NCBI GenBank assembly: GCA_944474755.1
Contig: OX104113.1
Location: 69,991,917 to 70,055,916 of the forward strand
Direction of reading: 5' to 3'
Length of the DNA: 64,000 bases
Source of the DNA: Limnoperna fortunei
Lineage: Eukaryota; Mollusca; Bivalvia; Mytilida; Modiolidae
In this document: positions 37,106 through 48,245 of the stretch, piece by piece
Layout of the letters: each line of letters starts with the position of its first letter
Numbering within the stretch: the first letter of the stretch is position 1
Translations under genes and position numbers: made by a program
The notes under the pieces: model-generated
What the model was told of the DNA's origin: nothing
What the model saw: only the letters and a program-made list of their open reading frames with translations
Database searches by the model: none

Positions 37106-37895
37106 CAGTAGTCCCCCTCTTATAAGACCACCCCATCTGAGTCATGAAAGTGGTCTTATAATGGGGGTGGTCTTTCTTGAGGGGATACAATTTATACAGG
37201 TTTATAGAGCTTAGTCGGTTGATTAGCAGCAAAAGCTGTGAAGTGATCAAGAATCACACAAAATAAGTACTTGTATTTATATTTTATTATTCAGTATAAA
37301 TACAAGTAAAAAGAATTCATGCAGTTTTTATCTGTTCAAAATGTGGAATGATAATATAACAATTCCAAGCCTTCTTAACAGTGAATGTTTCTGTTCCTGT
37401 TTCATCTGCATTATCGTTGTTTTTATCACTTTTATTGTCTGCCCAGGTTCCACTTCGTAGTTTAAGGTTCCGTCTAATTTGGAAAAATCCATGTTTTTCT
37501 GTTTCCAGTTTTCCGAGTTTTTGACATCGTTTGTAGTACATTTTGATTATGTTGGTACATTGTGCTATTATCTCCTTGTTGAATATTTCAGTCTTCTGGT
37601 AATAAACCCGATTTCTGTAATCAAACAGATCTACAATCTCCTACTTGTTTTCCCCTTTAATCCAGCTTAAACACCTTTCTTTTACACGATTTCGACATTT
37701 TGTTTACCGGCTGTTGAACTGTTTCCGAATTGGTTTACGATAATAAAACCAAATCTCGTTCTATTCTCGGTCGCGTTTGAGGGGTGGTTGTTCACGAGAG
37801 GTAATTTTACGTTAGAAACACTTAATGCATCAGGGTTTTGGCCGGATAAAGCGGGTGGTCGCTGGCGAAGGGATCGTATAAGAGGGGGACTTGTG
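37106..37895. mobile_element. Candidate TIR element (pogo/Tigger-like ends)
   Basis: Left end CAGTAGTCCCCCTCTTATAA after TA; right end on the minus strand CACAAGTCCCCCTCTTATA. A subterminal inverted motif (TTATAAGACC / GGTCTTATAA, 37121-37168) lies inside the left end. No TA duplication is obvious on the right, and no transposase is seen. Confidence 0.5.
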
Positions 37896-39221
37896 TTTAA
37901 TAATTCGCTATGTAGGGCAATTCTGTCCATGAAATATTACAAAAATATTTTTGAAATGTTATTCATATAAAATTTGTTCAAGCTGGACTTGCAGGGGCAT
38001 TTGGTTAAAAGATGGGACCTGCACAAGAAAAATTTTGGGATTATGGAAAGTTATCAGAATATATGGTACTGTGTATTTGGGGAAATTTTACACATAAAAA
38101 TGCATAACATGCTGGTTTCTCATTCCCAAGGAGCAAAGTAGTGTCTCAAAGAAAACTATCAAGATCAAGTTACTGAAAAAATTAGCCAAGTTACTGAAAA
38201 AATTAGCCAACTTTCTTTTCTACCTCAGTAAATTTTAATCATGTTAATTAGATGCATGCAAATCTGTGTTTCATTTCAAAATGAATATGTGCTTGACAAT
38301 CGACAATAGGTTACTATCGAGAACATTTTTACTTAAAAAAAATAAGAAAACTTTATTTGTTTTCGTTATCTATCGTAGTAAATTTAAATTATAATCTACC
38401 TGCATAAATTGTATAATATCTATTTCAGTTCATTTTTGTGAATAACATTACATACACATTTCACAATAAACCTGTATGCACCAGTGGAGGTGTTCCATAA
38501 TTGGAAGAATTTATATTCAACAGAACAGAAGTTTTTTTTATAAGGCACATTACATCTTCTTGTACTTTGTAGGCAGCACACTCACAAACACGATTCACAA
38601 TCGGCCCATTCCATGGCAAATGGTTCACATGTACATGCATAATTTGGTAAAAAAAAACATATACAAAATATTTCAAAAGTTTAAGAAAAGGACATTTAAC
38701 ATTTCAAATATGTAAGTGCGCAAATATAAAAATCAACAGTGTATCGAAGAATTGTTTTCTTGTTTCTTAGACGCTGGAATGCGAAGGACTATATTAGATT
38801 GTAAAACACATTCCACTGCAATTAAAGTCATTTGCACAACAATGTATATATTACCTTATTTTCTAAACGGTGTAAAACGTTTTTAGAATAATAATTATAA
38901 CCCGAAAATAGATTTATTTACCTGAGTGCACTAAATATAACTGTTTGCAGGTCCGAATTATGACCCCGCCTTTTTCACTCGGAATGTTTCTAACTTGAGT
39001 CACGGTATACATTATAATGCTCGAAAAAAATATTTCAACTGGACAACGATATCAACCAAGTTCAATTTTATATCTCTTCTAAAAAGTAAAACAATCCAAA
39101 CAAAATCGACGCTTGAACTGAGAGTCATCAACATAAAAAGGCATTTAATAAACATAACTTTTTTATATAAAATATTTCTTGATTAAACCAGAAACCCAGA
39201 TCTAAGTATGTCCTGGGAAGT
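37896..39221. other. Noncoding AT-rich interval
   Basis: No gene found. A short direct duplication AGTTACTGAAAAAATTAGCC lies at about 38169-38210. Confidence 0.4.
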
Positions 39222-39270
39222 ATAGTACCAGGGACAGTCTATACTACGATATTATTATGGGATGATTTTT

Positions 39271-39367
39271 GTATTGGCCTAGTTATTGGTCCAAGGCTTG
39301 CTGTATTGGCCAGAGGCGCAGCTGAAGGACAATACAGCTGGCCAAGGACCAATAACTAGGCCAATAC
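39271..39367. repeat. Palindrome, 38-bp arms
   Basis: Arms 39271-39308 and 39330-39367 match at 34 of 38 positions; they carry GTATTGGCCTAGTTATTGGT. Near the left end of the TIR element. Confidence 0.88.
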
Positions 39368-39532
39368 AGCCTAGTCTGAACATTAATTTAACAATCCTGT
39401 ACACATCCATAAAAGAAATATGTGTTGCTAACTTGGTAAAAGCTGGTCATCTGTCCCAAAGCCACCTTGCCGTTGGGTCGCCATCTTGTAAACTCAAACC
39501 ATAGAACTACAACTTGACAGTCCAAAATCTAC

Positions 39533-40270
39533 ATGTCCATCAACAAACTAATTAAATACTTAGAGAAACCTAGACCTCCCCTCACTGGTCTCAGAACATT
39601 TACACCAGCAGTACTTACTGACAGCAAAGGAAACTGGCTTCGCAATAAAGCATTCCACGAAGCTGAGAGAGAAATCCTATGGTGGGCAAAAGGTTCTGAC
39701 AAGATAGAAAACCGCTACACCTGGTTAGTAAACAACCTCAGTCGAGAACTATCCAACCGTGGTCCACTCTGGATATACATCTGGCTTGGAACGTGTGACC
39801 TCACCACCAAAAACAAAAGATATATCTCACTGACATCACAACAAGGGGACGAAACAGTAGAACACATTGAGAATTACTACAAGAAATTTGTCGACCTCAT
39901 TCATAGCTACAACAACTGTAAAATCACCATCCTAGAAACCCCTGTATACTCAATCAAACAATACAACAAATATAAAGGTCACGATACACCAGAATCATTC
40001 AACGACCAAGACCTAGAGTTAGAACGACAAATATACCTACTAAACAATAAAGCAAGAATAATCAACGAGGTGGAAAAACATCACTCACCATCCTTCAGCA
40101 TAGACTTAATATTTACATCAACCGTCAAGAAGGGAATGAACAGGAAACCATCAAAAACCAAACGGACCAACTTCACACTATACGTAGACGGAATACACCC
40201 AGATAGCATCCTCGCCAAACGTTGGGTTAGAAAAATATCAGAGACAACAGCGTCAGACTGTAGATCCTAA
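39533..40270 (+). CDS. CR1-like retrotransposon ORF1, SGNH/esterase-like
   Basis: 245 codons, intact. Three blocks fit an SGNH-hydrolase (GDSL-type esterase) fold: LTDSKGNWL with a candidate nucleophile Ser31, WLGTCDL (86-90, oxyanion-type block) and VDGIHPD with Asp219 and His222 in the catalytic D-x-x-H arrangement. Esterase-like domains in the first ORF are known from CR1-like elements. The product would be an RNP component of the LINE; the esterase role is not settled even in the family. The start ATG follows a short untranslated leader. The end of the frame sits in a 33-bp tandem duplication (40247-40312). The reverse transcriptase ORF follows about 170 bp later on the same strand. Confidence 0.82.
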   Translation: MSINKLIKYLEKPRPPLTGLRTFTPAVLTDSKGNWLRNKAFHEAEREILWWAKGSDKIENRYTWLVNNLSRELSNRGPLWIYIWLGTCDLTTKNKRYISLTSQQGDETVEHIENYYKKFVDLIHSYNNCKITILETPVYSIKQYNKYKGHDTPESFNDQDLELERQIYLLNNKARIINEVEKHHSPSFSIDLIFTSTVKKGMNRKPSKTKRTNFTLYVDGIHPDSILAKRWVRKISETTASDCRS

Positions 40271-40441
40271 CAATAGACAACAGCGTCAGGCTGTAGATCC
40301 TAGCAATAGACAACTTCCACTCAGAAGTAAGTTGGTCATCTTGGGCTTTCCAAGCTACGCCAGCAGAAACTGGGTGTGAATAATCAAACCCGAGACAACA
40401 TACTACAGTAACGACCAATAAACATCAATTAAAACCGAACT

Positions 40442-43400
40442 ATGTTCACAGGACCGCTACTACTCATCTTTCTAATAAGTGCAAGTATAAACCTTCAACA
40501 TCCAAATTCATGGGAGACACAACAATTGACATCCTGCCTAATAAATAGAAAACTAGAGTATTGGGGACGTAGACCAATAGATCTTCCAACAAGCAACAAC
40601 ATGAACATCAACTTGATCATACTAATACTCATACAAGCAGGAGACATAGAGCTAAACCCAGGACCAAAAGCAAGCAACAAACAATCTTTCCCTGCGGACT
40701 ATGCGAATCACCAGTTACCTGGAAATGCGAAGGGGTCTGCTGTGACAACTGTAATATTTGGCACCACAAATCATGTATAGAGTTATGTACTGAAGACTAC
40801 GAGCTACTCCAAAGATCAAACGTGCAGTGGTTGTGCTGCAAATGTGACAGCATCAACGTAACTTCATTCACATACCATACATATGAGCTAGACACGACCA
40901 ACTATTACGACCCATTGGTGGACTCGTTCACATCAAACACTACATTCGCACCAACAACAACTAGTAGCCCAAAGAAACAAGGACAAAGGAAGGAAAGTAA
41001 TAAATCAAACAACAACACCACATTTTTCTTCAACATCCAAAAGAAAACAAACCTTCGGATTCTTACTGTCAATTGTAGAAGCATTATAGACAAAAAGTCA
41101 GAATTTCAAGCCACATTAGAATACACCAAACCAGACATCGTACTAGGAACATAATCATGGTTAAAAGGAGTAAAACCGGGCAAAAATCCAACCAGAGATG
41201 CCATTAAATCGAGCGAAGTATTCCCAGACAACTACTCAGTATACCGTAACGATAGAGGAACACTATTAGGAGGAGTATTCATAATGACTATAACAAAGAC
41301 ATCATCTCGACAGAAGAAGTCAACTTTATAACAGACTGCGAAATAGAATGGGTCAGCATTAAATCAAAAAATCAAAAACCAACACTCATCGGATGTTTCT
41401 ATATGCCACAAAGGAACTCAAAACACTTAGAAGAACTCTCAAAATCACTAAAAAAAATATCCAACAGCAAATACAATAGCATCATTCTAGGAGGCGACTT
41501 CAACTGCCCACACATCAATTGGTCAAACCTCAGCTTAACAAACAACAACCAAGACAAGAACATACAACAAACATTGATCGACATCTCATCATCACAAGGA
41601 CTGACGCAGATACACGAGGAACCCACAAGGGAGAACAACCTACTCGATCTGTTATTCACCAACAACCCATCACTAGTCAAGTCATCATCAAACATATCAG
41701 GTATATCGGATCACGCAATCATAGTAACTGACATGGACATCAAACCACACTATCAAAAAACCCCACCCAGGAAAATATACATCTACTCAAAAGCCAACTG
41801 GGATAATATGAAACAAGAGCTAAAATCATTGTCCGATCATACTGAAGCAGATAACATTGAATATATGTGGACCAACTTCAAGAGACTACTAAACAAAAGC
41901 GTAGAAGAAAATATACCATCAAAAACCATCAAGTCAAATCACAAGACACCTTGGATCAACCATAAAACAAAGAAGATGCTAAAGAAAAAACAACGCCTCT
42001 ACAATAAAGCCAAGAAAACAAAAGACTGGACCAAATATAGACAGTTCCAAAAAATATGCAGGAAACAGACGAGGAAAGCCGAGTGGGACTATGTCAACAC
42101 AGCCATACTAGAAGGCATGGAAAAGCACAACTCAAAACCATTCTGGAAATACATCAAATCAAAACAACAAGACACCATAGGAGTTTCACCATTGAAGAAA
42201 GATGGCCACCTAATAACAGACAGCCAAGAAAAAGCAGAAATACTGATTCAACAATTTCAATCAGCTTTCACCAAAGACTCCTCGAACAAAATGCCAAGCA
42301 CAAATCAAAAGGTTAGGAACAGCATACCAAAACTCACCATCAGAAAACAAGGAGTAGCAGACCTACTAAAATCACTGGTAACATCCAAAGCATCAGGACC
42401 AGACAACATTGCAAACAGAGTCCTAAAGGAATGTGCCGCAGAAATTGCACCTGCCATCACAAAAATCTACCAAAAATCAGTAGACACAGGAGAGCTACCA
42501 TCAGACTGGAGAAACGCCAATATATCATGCATATATAAAAAAGGTGATAAACATGCAGCTGAGAATTATAGACCTGTCTCGCTAACATCTGTACCATGCA
42601 AATTGCTCGAACACATCATATGTAAACACATGTTGAAACATCTAGAAAGAAACAACGTACTAACATCACTAAACCATGGATTCAGATCAGGATTCTCCTG
42701 TGAAACTCAGCTTCTAGTTACCATGGACGACCTACTTAAGTCACAAGAAAAAAACAAACAAGTCGACATTGCCATCTTGGATTTCTCCAAAGCGTTTGAC
42801 ACGGTACCCCATAGAAAACTCCTTCATAAACTTGACAGTTACGGTATCAGAGGACCAATCTTACAATGGCTGGAAAACTTCCTAATGCACAGGAAAATGA
42901 GAGTAGCACTCGAAGGAACATTCTCCAAAGAACTCAACGTAGACTCAGGAGTCCCGCAAGGTACTGTCCTTGGGCCTATCCTATTTCTCTGCCATATTAA
43001 CGACCTACCAGATGCAGTGAAATCCAAAGTCAGACTATTTGCTGACGATTGCCTGCTCTACAGAGAAATCAACAACATAAAAGATCATCACATGTTACAA
43101 CAAGACCTGAAAAATCTAGAAAAATGGGCATCAGACTGGGGCATGCGTTTCAATGCCAAAAAATGCTACATCCTCTCAATAAAACAGAAGAAACGCCATT
43201 TTTACCAACTTGACAACCATATACTAGAACAAGTAAACACCAACCCATACATAGGACTACAAATATCAGAAGACCTGAAATGGAACACACATATAAATAA
43301 CATAGCAAAGAAAGCCAGCTCCACACTAGGATTCTTACGGCGGAACCTACAACACTGCCCTAAAGAATGCCGAAAGAACGCCTACATCTCTTTAGTCCGA

Positions 43401-43907
43401 TCCATTATGGAATATGGCGCCATAGTGTGGGACCCATACTCAAAGAAAGATATCGAACAGCTGGAAAGAATACAACGACGAGGGTCCCGATTTATAACCA
43501 AAGACTATAAATCAAGGGAAGAAGGAAGCCTAGCCAAGATGATGAAACAACTTGAACTCCAACCACTTGAAGAAAGACGTAAACAACAACGACTAGTCTT
43601 CTTCTACAAGGTGGTGGAGGGGCAGGTACCAGCTATACCAGCTTCCGATTACATCAGCTTCCATCAAGGAAAACGCCAGATCCGACCAACATCATATGCC
43701 AATTGTGAAACATCAAACATAATCACAAGACAATCACGCCAGAACAACAAAAGTGTTATAGTGCCACAAGCAAGATCTGACTCCTACAAACACTCATTTT
43801 TTGTCAAAACATCTATAGAGTAGAACAATCTAGCAAACGAAGTCGTAAATGCAAGCACAGTGGTAGCCTTCAAGACAGCAATCCACACCTGCTGTCAGTG
43901 CGACTAA
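40442..43907 (+). pseudogene. CR1-like retrotransposon ORF2 (2A, PHD, endonuclease, reverse transcriptase), disabled
   Basis: From ATG 40442 a leader with hydrophobic stretches leads to a 2A motif GDIELNPGP (40640-40666). After a frame change near 40670-40690 comes a PHD-type finger (CGLCESPVTWKC, CDNCNIWHHKSC, CCKC). The apurinic-type endonuclease begins NLRILTVNCRS; its catalytic ESW Glu codon has become TAA (41152-41154). A second frame change near 41282-41298 leads into a long open frame with ILGGDFNCPH, ISDHAI, then reverse transcriptase: YRPVSLTSVPCKLLE, LDFSKAFDTVPH, SGVPQGTVLGP and FADD (43038-43049). The usual WNNL Trp near the end is TAG (43821-43823); the frame would otherwise run on to TAA at 43905-43907. 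It cannot be translated as one protein here, though the polymerase core is intact. Confidence 0.92.
40640..40666 (+). other. 2A ribosome-skipping motif in LINE ORF2
   Basis: Codes GDIELNPGP followed by K. This matches the 2A consensus D-(V/I)-E-x-N-P-G-P, where the ribosome releases the chain before the last Pro. A ~75-residue leader would be split from the PHD/EN/RT part. 2A motifs at this place are known in several invertebrate non-LTR elements. Confidence 0.9.
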
Positions 43908-43995
43908 ATACATGCGCCCTAGCACCCGTCATATAAGAGACCATCAATTGGTAGCCTACGACGTACCCACACAGATACAGATACAGATCACGTAA
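43908..43995 (+). repeat. LINE 3' UTR with short (ACAGAT)n tail
   Basis: Sequence after the original stop ends in ACACAGATACAGATACAGAT (about 43969-43988), a short tandem tail of the kind CR1-like elements carry. The boundary with the host element lies just after it. Confidence 0.6.
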
Positions 43996-44219
43996 TGATA
44001 TCTTTATTAATGAACTAGTCCCGCAAATCTCTCAGGCCGATACAGGTTGCAATTAGGCCAATACAGGATGAACTGGGCCAATACAGGGCGAATCAGGCCA
44101 ATACCGATATTGAATTAGTTAATTCCGTATTGGACTGATTCAGCAAAATATATCATATTGGCAGTTTAACTGTTATTTAAGCGAATATTATAGTAGTTAA
44201 TTAATAATATAAGTTAAAT

Positions 44220-44345
44220 ACGTTCATATCCGTAGATATGGAGATTTTAACACCTTAAGTGCCCCAAGTACGCCCTGAGGCGAAGCCGAAGGGTGTACAG
44301 GAATGCTGAAGGTGTTCAAATCTCCATATCTACGGATATGAACGT
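44220..44345. repeat. Palindrome, 37-bp arms
   Basis: Arms 44220-44256 and 44309-44345 are complementary at 36 of 37 positions (ACGTTCATATCCGTAGATAT and on). The loop contains a smaller GTACGCCCT/AGGGTGTAC inverted motif. Confidence 0.93.
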
Positions 44346-44693
44346 GTATAACGAATTTATCCCCGGTATTAGTTTGAAATAATGCATTTTTAGGTACTTT
44401 ATCAACTCAATAGCGGACGTTAAAAAGACGTTTTCATCATTATCAAAGGAAGTTTGATTGAAATTTGATACAAATGAGGCTTTATTACAAGGTGTATGTA
44501 CCCTACAGTTCCTGAAAAAGAACATTTTTTTGTTGGATTCAAACAGATGTTTAAGAAATAAATTTTGGCGCTGAATGTCTTGCAGAGACGTCATAATAGT
44601 GTGGCGTCGTTGTTTGTCAAACTGCATATCTTTTGTTTCCTTTTCTGTTAAAAATAAAGCACATTTTGGACCTTTTGTTAAAGATTTGATCAT
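44316..44693 (-). CDS. 125-codon open frame inside the TIR element, unknown
   Basis: Frame from ATG 44693 to a stop that uses the right arm of the palindrome. The product is Lys/Phe-rich (GPKCALFLTEKETKDMQFDK near the N terminus, FLKHLFESNKKMFFFRNC in the middle). No family recognised, no signal peptide or membrane segment. It may be chance, or a fragment captured by the transposon. Confidence 0.25.
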   Translation of the reverse strand: MIKSLTKGPKCALFLTEKETKDMQFDKQRRHTIMTSLQDIQRQNLFLKHLFESNKKMFFFRNCRVHTPCNKASFVSNFNQTSFDNDENVFLTSAIELIKYLKMHYFKLIPGINSLYTFISVDMEI

Positions 44694-45185
44694 CCTGTAT
44701 ATGACACAAACCGATTACCATTTATAATATAAAGGCATCTTAAGTACTTTTGTGCAACTAACGCTTAGCAACACCCGGGTATATGACTTAGCAACGAGCC
44801 GGGTATAGTTAGTATGGACTGTCCCTGATAGTACAGAACGTAATGTTGTAAAATAAGCCCCATTTGTAACTATGGTCGGTTGTAAAACGTAAGTAAACTG
44901 AAACTATATCTGCAATGTTCACATCGGTGCGCCACAAAAGCACTTTATATTGTTGCTCTTAAAAACTGTGTACTCAGTGGCGGATCCAGGATTCCTCATA
45001 AAAGGGACTCTAGTCTCATAAGGGAGGGGGGTGCTACCCTGTACACATTTTTTAAATAACAGGGTCTAATAGATGCATTTTGCTGCCCGTGCACCTGGCC
45101 ACTCAACCGATCCTAGATGCCTTATAGTGATATATAAACTAGTCAGACGAAGAAAGCAAACGTGATCATTGAACGGAACCTGCAT

Positions 45186-46583
45186 GGCCTGGGTTTCATA
45201 AAACGAATCCTAGTCAACTCGTACCACGACCAACTCGTACCCTACCAACTCGTACCTTTGCATTATATGGTAGAATGAAAAAGGAAACAATATAATAAAT
45301 TATGTTAAACTAAAAATATAAACTTTTAACATTTATTATTATTTATTATCATATGTATTGTACAGCACTAATAAACTAATAACTAACAAAAACAAAGCAA
45401 GCAACAAAACCATAAAGCACAAGACAATTTTAAAACCAGAAGTACATCTCACAGGACATATATATTTTAAAAAAATTCTTTGTTCTTCTCTAAACAACAT
45501 AAAAATTTATATTTATATATATTTTAATATTAAGAGTTTGTATATATAAATTATCCGTCTTGTGATGGTCCAGTCAACTGACCACACTGCCGCAGAAGTT
45601 GGCTGGCAGAGATCTGCCGCTAGAATATGAATCCCACAACTTGAAAAATTCAGCTTGCCAAATTGCAGCTTCGAAGTCAGCAACAAAAGACATTTAAAAT
45701 TTTGTATTTGCATGCTAATTTGGAAACAAAAATAAACTTACCAGTGCATGTTCTGTGAGTCAATGAACTGCAAAGGTCACAGGAAAGTGTTTTTCAATGG
45801 ATGCTGTCGCAAACGAATGCACGCGAAGAGTCCATGGTAAATTAAAATGTTCATAAATTTCTCTTTGATTTTAAATTGTCATAGCATTTAATTTCATTGT
45901 TTATGGAAAATATTGGTTGTCTTTACTTTTAACTTTCATCTCTCAGGCCAGTTTTTACAGTTGTGTCGCTTTGTATTTTTTTGAATAAAAACTTGAAATT
46001 ATAAAGTACATAATAAAAATAAGCGGTCGTTATTAAAGGACAATTAAAAATAATAATTGGATCCCTTTCTTTGTAATTAGTTGTTGAAAAAGCGTAATTT
46101 GTTTGCAAAATGGAAAATGCAAATTTTGAGTTAAAACTTAAAATTATTAAGCACACAAGAAACATATGCGGTCGTGATTATAGGACACTTAAAAATAATA
46201 ATTGGATCCCTTTCTTTGTAATTAATTGTTAAAAAAGCGTAATCTGTTCGCAAACTGCAAAATATTTGTAAAAATGAGTCAAATATTTTAAAATATTTGT
46301 TATCTAATATACAACATATTATTATTATTATTATTAACGTACTAAATTTACCATATTAAATGCAAAGGTACAAGTTGGTAGAGGTACGAGTTGGTAGGGT
46401 ACGAGTTGGTCGAGGTACGAGTTGACCTGCACCCTCATAAAACTTCTCACATTGAGATTTTCCTCAAATATCTGAGTTTTTCCTCAAATTTGAATTTTCA
46501 AGCAATCTGATTGGTCAAATTTTGAGTTGAGGGCAAGTTGAGGAAATCCTCAAAGTTGAGATGTTTTATGAAACCGGGCCCAG
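45186..46583. mobile_element. MITE with GGTTTCATAAAAC termini, split by TIR element 2
   Basis: Left end GGCCTGGGTTTCATAAAAC (45186-45204) and, on the minus strand, right end GGGCCCGGTTTCATAAAAC (about 46565-46583), are inverted repeats. The left arm continues at 46435 as TCATAAAACTTCTCACATTG, so the host MITE without the insertion is only about 170 bp. Confidence 0.75.
45205..46434. mobile_element. Non-autonomous TIR element 2 with iterated 12-bp termini, exact 9-bp target duplication
   Basis: Left end GAATCCTAG, then TCAACTCGTACC (45214-45225), ACGA, CCAACTCGTACC (45230-45241), CTA, CCAACTCGTACC (45245-45256). Right end on the minus strand GGGTGCAGG, then TCAACTCGTACC, TCGA, CCAACTCGTACC, CTA, CCAACTCGTACC, TCTA, CCAACTTGTACC. 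TCATAAAAC flanks both ends (45196-45204, 46435-46443); 9 bp is typical of Mutator-like elements. No transposase. The interior carries a ~75-bp direct duplication (about 46035-46110 and 46172-46250) around ATAATAATTGGATCCCTTTC. Confidence 0.88.
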
Positions 46584-47336
46584 CTCTGTTACCTAATATG
46601 GAACAGGGGCACATCTGTTTGGTATTGCATAACCAGCATAAATGGACACCCATGTGAGGTCATGAATCAATATTTCGGAAGACATAAACATGAAAGTACT
46701 TAATTAATGGAATAATATTTTTCTCTGTTCAAGGGTACCTGTTTAAAAACTGTTAACCATGCAATACACTCTCCCGCGCTGGAGTAACTAAAATATGTTA
46801 ACCAATACATTCACACATTGGATGTGTATATGGATATCAAGCAACTAATGTGAAGTGTAACATATAATATTGCAATTGATTGTTACCCACTTCCAGCTTT
46901 TTTCTACCCTCTCCCCCCATCGGGCCTTCCCTACCGTAGTGAACAATAAAACAGTGAAAGATCGCCCAAACGGCTAGTGTTGTCATTGAACCAAAATATG
47001 CAGCTTTTTCAACTTTAAGGTTGGCTTTGCCTCCTTTACAACCCTGATTTCCTTTGCCATCTTTTCACCTCTGAGGTTAGCACTGCAAACTGAACTATGG
47101 ATTCCGTAAGAATATAACTTGCCATATTATTCCAGGTTTTTGTACAAAATAAAACTAAGACTGCTTTGGCGTAGTTACACGTTTGGATTCGTATTGAATT
47201 CTTTAGTTAAATTAATTATAACATTATTAAGAAATAACTACTATCAGAAACTGTAATCTGGAACAACATTATATTGGTCACGAAGTGAGGAAAATAGTCA
47301 TGAAGATGTTAATCTGTTAATAGGACAGAAAATACA
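46584..47336. other. Noncoding interval
   Basis: No gene or clear repeat seen. Confidence 0.4.
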
Positions 47337-48245
47337 TTGCTTACTGTAACAGGAATAGAACAACACGCAAAAAACTATAGAAATGGAAGAAGCCAGAAAG
47401 CCAAAGAATTAAACAACATGCAAGAAATCACTAGAAAGGGAACAGTGTCAGTAAGAATGGAAAAACATGCAGAAATCTCTAGATATAGAATAGAACAACA
47501 AGCCTATAGGCCATACAAATGGAATAACATGCAGCAAGACAAAGGAATATAACAACATGAAGAAATCTATATAAATAGAACAGCATGACAGAAAGCCATA
47601 TAAATAGAACAGCATGATAGAAAGCCATATAAATAGAACAGCATGACAGAAAGCCATACGAATACAATTGAACAAGGAATGGAAACAAAACAACATGCCA
47701 GAAGGCCACAGGAATGAAACACCATGCCCGAAAGTCATAGGAATCGAGCACCATGCCAACAAGCCATAGGAATGGAATGGAACAACATGCCAGAAAGCCA
47801 CACGAATGAAACATTATGCCAGAAAGCCATAGAAATAGAATGGAATAACATGCCAGAAACCAGAGGAATGAAACACTATGCCAGAAAGCCATAGAAATAG
47901 AATGGAATAACATGCCAGAAACCAGAGGAATGAAACACTATGCCAGAAAGCCATAGAAATAGAATGGAATAACATGCCAGAAACCAGAGGAATGAAACAC
48001 TATGCCAGAAAGCCATAGAAATAGAATGGAATAACATGCCAGAAACCAGAGGAATGAAACACTATGTCAGAAAGCCATAGGAATAGAAAAGAACATGGCA
48101 TAAAGCCACAGAAATGGAACAACATGTCAGAAAGCCATCGGAATGGAATGGCACATGCCAGAACCACAGGGATGGAACACCATGCCAGAAAGACATAGTA
48201 ATGTAATACCACGTAAGAAAGCCACAGAAATGGAACATACAACAT
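47337..48245. repeat. ~31-bp tandem repeat with a 62-bp higher-order unit
   Basis: Basic motif AACATGCCAGAAAGCCATAG then AAATGGAATGG, diverged at the edges. From about 47815 to 48075 a 62-bp double unit is repeated four times almost exactly. Overlapping minus-strand frames rich in Phe, Trp and Cys follow from the repeat and are not taken as genes. Confidence 0.93.

Larger units (their letters stand above)
39229..44827. mobile_element. TIR-bounded element with 7-bp target duplication, enclosing a CR1 retrotransposon
   Basis: Left terminus CAGGGACAGTCTATACTA (39229-39246) and right terminus TAGTATGGACTGTCCCTG (44810-44827) are inverted repeats matching at 17 of 18 positions. ATAGTAC abuts both outer ends (39222-39228, 44828-44834). 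Between them lie two palindromes (39271-39367 and 44220-44345), repeated GGCCAATACAGG motifs (44034-44105), a CR1-like LINE and a 125-codon minus frame. Most simply, a non-autonomous DNA transposon received the LINE. CAGGG ends suggest hAT-like, but 7 bp is one short of the hAT norm. Confidence 0.85.

Noticed and set aside
37317..37930. Minus frames considered as a pogo-type transposase remnant
   Set aside because: No helix-turn-helix or DDE motif could be found in them.
41519..42316. Alternative plus frames (41519-41731, 42056-42316) inside the LINE
   Set aside because: Out-of-frame shadows of the reverse transcriptase frame.
47448..47913. Overlapping minus frames rich in Phe, Cys and Ser
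   Set aside because: Several frames are open together because of the 31/62-bp repeat; no splice or domain support.
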